A DNA stretch of 64,000 bases from assembly GCA_000507305.1 (NCBI GenBank), contig DF239035.1, positions 278,516 to 342,515 of the forward strand. The letters are read 5' to 3'. The position numbers and the translations under genes are program-made. Origin of the DNA: Breviolum minutum Mf 1.05b.01 (taxonomy: Eukaryota > Sar > Dinophyceae > Suessiales > Symbiodiniaceae). Position 1 is the first letter of the stretch. Every line of letters starts with the position of its first letter. Shown piece after piece: positions 60,758 to 64,000 of the stretch. The notes under the pieces are model-generated. The model had not been told where the DNA came from, ran no database searches, and saw only the letters and a program-made list of their open reading frames with translations.

Positions 60758-61078
60758 AGCATTGAGATGGCTTGGTTGAATCATTTTCTTTGATCTCATA
60801 CAGTACCACATTGCCGCACGGTCCAAAATCCTATGATTGAAGGGTGACGAAGAAAGCCAGATTAGTATGTGGAAGGTTCGAGTATACACTAGCAAAATCA
60901 CAAGCGTATTTCACAATGTGGATTGATGCAGTTGATATACTTAAGTATCTGAAATTATGTCCAAACTCTTTGGGAAAGGTGATTTCGTAGTCGTAGTGTG
61001 ACCAATAACCTTTTCATTTGAATGAATTTGGTTTGGGTGACTATCGTTTGTTCTGATATTTGGACACTTGTCCCCGAA

Positions 61079-61199
61079 GCTGCAACATGTTGCTACAGTG
61101 CAGAGGATTGCTCAGTTCGTTGGCATCATCAAACCTCAAGTGCCAAGAAAGAGCTGTTCGTTTTGTCAACACTTGTTCGTCACTGAAGAAAAAGGGTGA
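61079..61199 (+). CDS. Coding block, frame unresolved
   Basis: Frames KLQHVATVQRIAQFVGIIKP QVPRKSCSFCQHLFVTEEKG and EAATCCYSAEDCSVRWHHQT SSAKKELFVLSTLVRH are both open. Confidence 0.35.
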
Positions 61200-61462
61200 A
61201 TGCCAGTCTCAGAGCAGTCCAGTTTCAGTGGGAACGCAGACGTTGAGGCAGCTGCAATGCATGGGGTTGGCAGTTGAGAAGTTGTATCCCTAAGTTCTTT
61301 GCAAACATGATATTACATGCTGCCATTTCTTGTCCTAGAATGGACTTCATGACTGGAATGACTGTGTCTTTGTGTGGTTGTTTCGTACCTCGACACCGAC
61401 TTCCAGCATGTTTCAAGTGTGTGTGTGGGCCGTCTGAAAAGACGTAAAACTTCTACTTGCAG

Positions 61463-61571
61463 GGGGACATGGCGTGCAATCAGGGACCATGTCCAACGAA
61501 GCTACCTGATTGTACGGGATATAGAGTCTGATCAACTCTACATACCTGCGACTGAAATGGCAAGAGGCTAA
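61463..61571 (+). CDS. Terminal-type exon
   Basis: TTGCAG|G acceptor, frame GTWRAIRDHVQRSYLIVRDI ESDQLYIPATEMARG, TAA 61569. Confidence 0.55.
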
Positions 61572-61684
61572 GCAAGGACCTCAAAACATTCTAGGCTGAT
61601 GTTTCAAATTTTAAAAATGGAATCATGTTTGCATGCTGACACTTAGTGTGTCAATGTTTTGTTTAAGTGTGTGTATCAACACAG

Positions 61685-61752
61685 GTCATGACAACTCGGA
61701 CCGCATGGGTTCACTTTGGGAATGGTACTTTGACTTGACTTACGAACAGACA
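61685..61752 (+). CDS. Candidate exon
   Basis: CACAG|GT acceptor, frame HDNSDRMGSLWEWYFDLTYE QT. The right edge is uncertain. Confidence 0.4.
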
Positions 61753-63257
61753 GTAGGAAACATAGATTTGATGTCATATTATGTGTGTATATACATGTTT
61801 AATATGGATTTTCATTATACATACATACGTACATTTACGTAGGAATATGCATTTACACACACATATATATATATAATATATATATATATGTTCATTTAAA
61901 CACATATCAGTGTATACGTAGCATGCAGTGAATTTGGTGTACATTGAGGCAAACGGATTTTCACGTCGGAGACACAGCCACTTGTGCATGACTCCTCAAA
62001 AGTTACATAACAAGTCTGTTGCAAACTACAAAGTAGATTGGGGTGCCACTCTCGGACATAAGTGCTACAGTGAGTTGTAGTTTTGGTCAGTTGCAATCCA
62101 GGCCATCGTCTTCAATTTTTGATAATTGAGGTCAGCCAGTCAGCTACAATGTGATTTGCAGTTGCCTTCGACTTTTGTCTCTCAAAGTGTTCCTCTTTCT
62201 CCATAATTTGAAATCAGCCATGGCCATTTGCCATGCATGGAAGACATAGAGGGTGCAACTCCAGCGCTTTGTTGAAAGCTACTGAACAGAATATTGCAGT
62301 TAAGTAAAGAAGGATGTCTTCTTTGCCACAAATGGAGGCATTTCTCGGTCGTTGACAGATCGAAGACTTCACTCACAGCCGGGACATGACACAGCGAAGA
62401 GGTATCACTGGAAGAAACTTGAGTACACAAATCAGAAACATAATTACTCATTGGCCCAGCTGATATTTGGAAGCTCAAGGATATATTTAGGGATGATAAA
62501 CATATCCACTTCAAAACTCGTACTTTTGGGGAGCTAAAGGCTACTGGTCACTGATCAAGCGTTTTTTTTGAGGTCCCAAACTACCCAGAATTTTCAGCAG
62601 ACGGTGGAATTGTCCAAGACAGATCATCTCATGATTTACTACCAGATGGTAGAGAACCCTTCCAAACCAAGACTAAGTTAGATGTTGAGTAGCAGAATTT
62701 GAATCGCGGAATCTCATCATTTGTAGTGTGACTCCACTTGTATTGCCCTAATTGTTCCATGTGGCGGTTTCCCAATTTTTTCATGTCTTGGGGTAAGGAT
62801 CCAACTTGACTTTTCATTTGTTTTGAAACCATCGACAAGTGATCCATCATTAACAGAGAAGGGTACAGTAACAAATACTGATACTTGATATTCAAAACTT
62901 ATGTAATCCTCGCCAGTAGCTGGCTAATCTTCAGAACTCCCGATTAGATTATATAGACCGTGATTTATGGAACATCATCACCTAGAGTCAGCATAAGCAA
63001 CCAAGAGGCTAATCCTCAATGAACAGACCAAGTGTATCCAAGTGTTCACTCCTTGAAATCATGTGGAACCACTGATTGGGATTGAGGAAGAACCACTGAT
63101 GTTTATGTTCAATAGTTCGATATTACCTGTTGATGTGATTAAAACGCGGGTTTGACTTTCAGATTTCATCCTGCTAGCCTTCAAACATTCAGCACAAACA
63201 GCTGGGAATTCCAGGGTTTTTGGTCAGTTGCGGGTAAGCAGACTTGTCGTCACGGGG

Positions 63258-63797
63258 TCACGGACGTAGCAGCAAGGGTAAGCAGGCTGTGTCAGATTGA
63301 CATATCTTGAAAGTCATCCAATCTTCTACAATGGCTGAAGAAACAGCAAAAACATCTTTTTTGGTTCGGTGCGGCTGTAGACTTAGACTGGAGGGATGAT
63401 TGGAGTTTACACTTTTCTGATGACTTGTTGGCTTATTGACTTCTTGGCAGATTTTGATGATGCCTGTCAAACTTTGAGAGTTTGTGTTATACATCTCCGT
63501 CCAGGATCTGGTCACGCCGACGCTGGTGTGTTCCAGACCTCTTTCCGAAGGTAGATTGAGAACGCTTGTTTGCAAATGATACACACTCCGCATAAGCAAT
63601 TCTGAAGTGGATGGAAGATACACCCTTAGGTTTTCCAAAGATGTGTGTGTGTGTGTGTGCATGATTGTGCTTACAAAAACTGATTGTGCAAACTTTTTTG
63701 AAGCATCATTGGCCATTTGAAAGCGACATGCAGTGGACTTTTTGGATATATCACTTGATTGGTAAATTTCAAACAGAATTGCGGATTCCAGCAACAT
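63258..63797 (-). other. Longest minus-strand open frame (179 codons), status unknown
   Basis: Includes ENLRVYLPSTSELLMRSVYH and SERGLEHTSVGVTRSWTEMY. It may be a relic of a mobile element or chance. No catalytic motif seen. Confidence 0.2.
63637..63660. repeat. (GT)n microsatellite
   Basis: GTGTGTGTGTGTGTGTG run. Confidence 0.85.
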
Positions 63798-63825
63798 TTA
63801 TATACATCTAGCCTTTTTAACCGCT

Positions 63826-63890
63826 GGCATCCCATGGCATCTTATGTCATCCCATGGCATCCTGTGGCATCCCATGGTATCCCATGGAAC
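63826..63890. repeat. Period-10 tandem repeat CATCCCATGG
   Basis: About six degenerate copies of GGCATCCCATGGCATC. Each unit contains the palindrome CCATGG. Confidence 0.8.
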
Positions 63891-64000
63891 TCCCCAGTGT
63901 TGCGGGCGGCGGAACCAACGCTTTCGTCGAATGGCCTGGCAAGGTGACTGTGTAGTGCTTGATCATCTTTTCATTTTGGTTGCTGGAATTTACAGTATGC

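Noticed and set aside
1..64000. tRNA, rRNA, CRISPR or bacterial-type operons
   Set aside because: No cloverleaf, conserved rRNA core or spaced direct-repeat array was seen on either strand.

Overview
The window looks like nuclear DNA of a dinoflagellate, most likely a symbiodiniacean or close relative. Four things in the sequence support this. (1) A single-exon protein at 16526-17371 carries a ubiquitin-like N-terminus and 22-residue repeats of the QSLDNVTWPAGLQ...LTFG type, which are common in these algae. (2) Nearly all convincing coding signal is short exons of 40-200 bases on the + strand, separated by long AT-rich introns. (3) The inferred splice sites fit the relaxed dinoflagellate rules: AG|G acceptors and GT, GC and GA donors. 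(4) Short MITE-like repeats and microsatellites are scattered everywhere. No tRNA, rRNA, CRISPR array or bacterial operon was seen.

The exons were found by reading frame, splice-site and phase agreement between neighbours. I could not run a similarity search, so most products remain unnamed, and exon edges are good to a few bases at best.

Layout. 0.4-8.0 kb: scattered exons of one or more unidentified genes, including one membrane segment and a likely 3' terminal exon near 8.0 kb. 8.3-16.4 kb: a chain of about 22 phase-compatible exons encoding a protein with Ala/Lys-rich, Lys/Glu-rich and Arg/Ser-rich segments (10.2-11.5 kb), suggesting an RNA-processing protein, followed by unnamed folded segments. 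16.5-17.4 kb: the intronless leucine-rich-repeat gene, apparently a retrocopy lying between exons of other genes. 17.6-19.9 kb: further exons ending at a TAG at 19900. 20-35.3 kb: several further + strand exon chains, the clearest at 25.5-27.3, 28.5-28.8, 32.1-32.4 and 35.0-35.3 kb. 36-45 kb: more exons, including phase-linked pairs at 36.8-37.3 and 44.7-45.1 kb and a possible Kelch repeat at 38.5 kb. 45.7-46.0 kb: a cluster of short perfect palindromes. 47-61.6 kb: more + strand exons, one possible gene start with a myristoylation-type N-terminus (47846) and several terminal-type exons. 60.3-63.8 kb: unusually long minus-strand open frames of unknown meaning.

The most interesting system is a family of about 100-bp elements (eight copies). 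They have TIRs of the form TAGGTGGTTTCAA, 5-bp target duplications, a GT just inside the left end and a terminal AG at the right end. Two copies abut exons at exactly these bases and a third begins three bases after one, so the elements look like introners (intron-making transposons). Four further MITE families share the introns. Assembly gaps lie at 13061-13110 and 58992-59264, with single Ns at 17095 and 56741, all inside or beside repeats.
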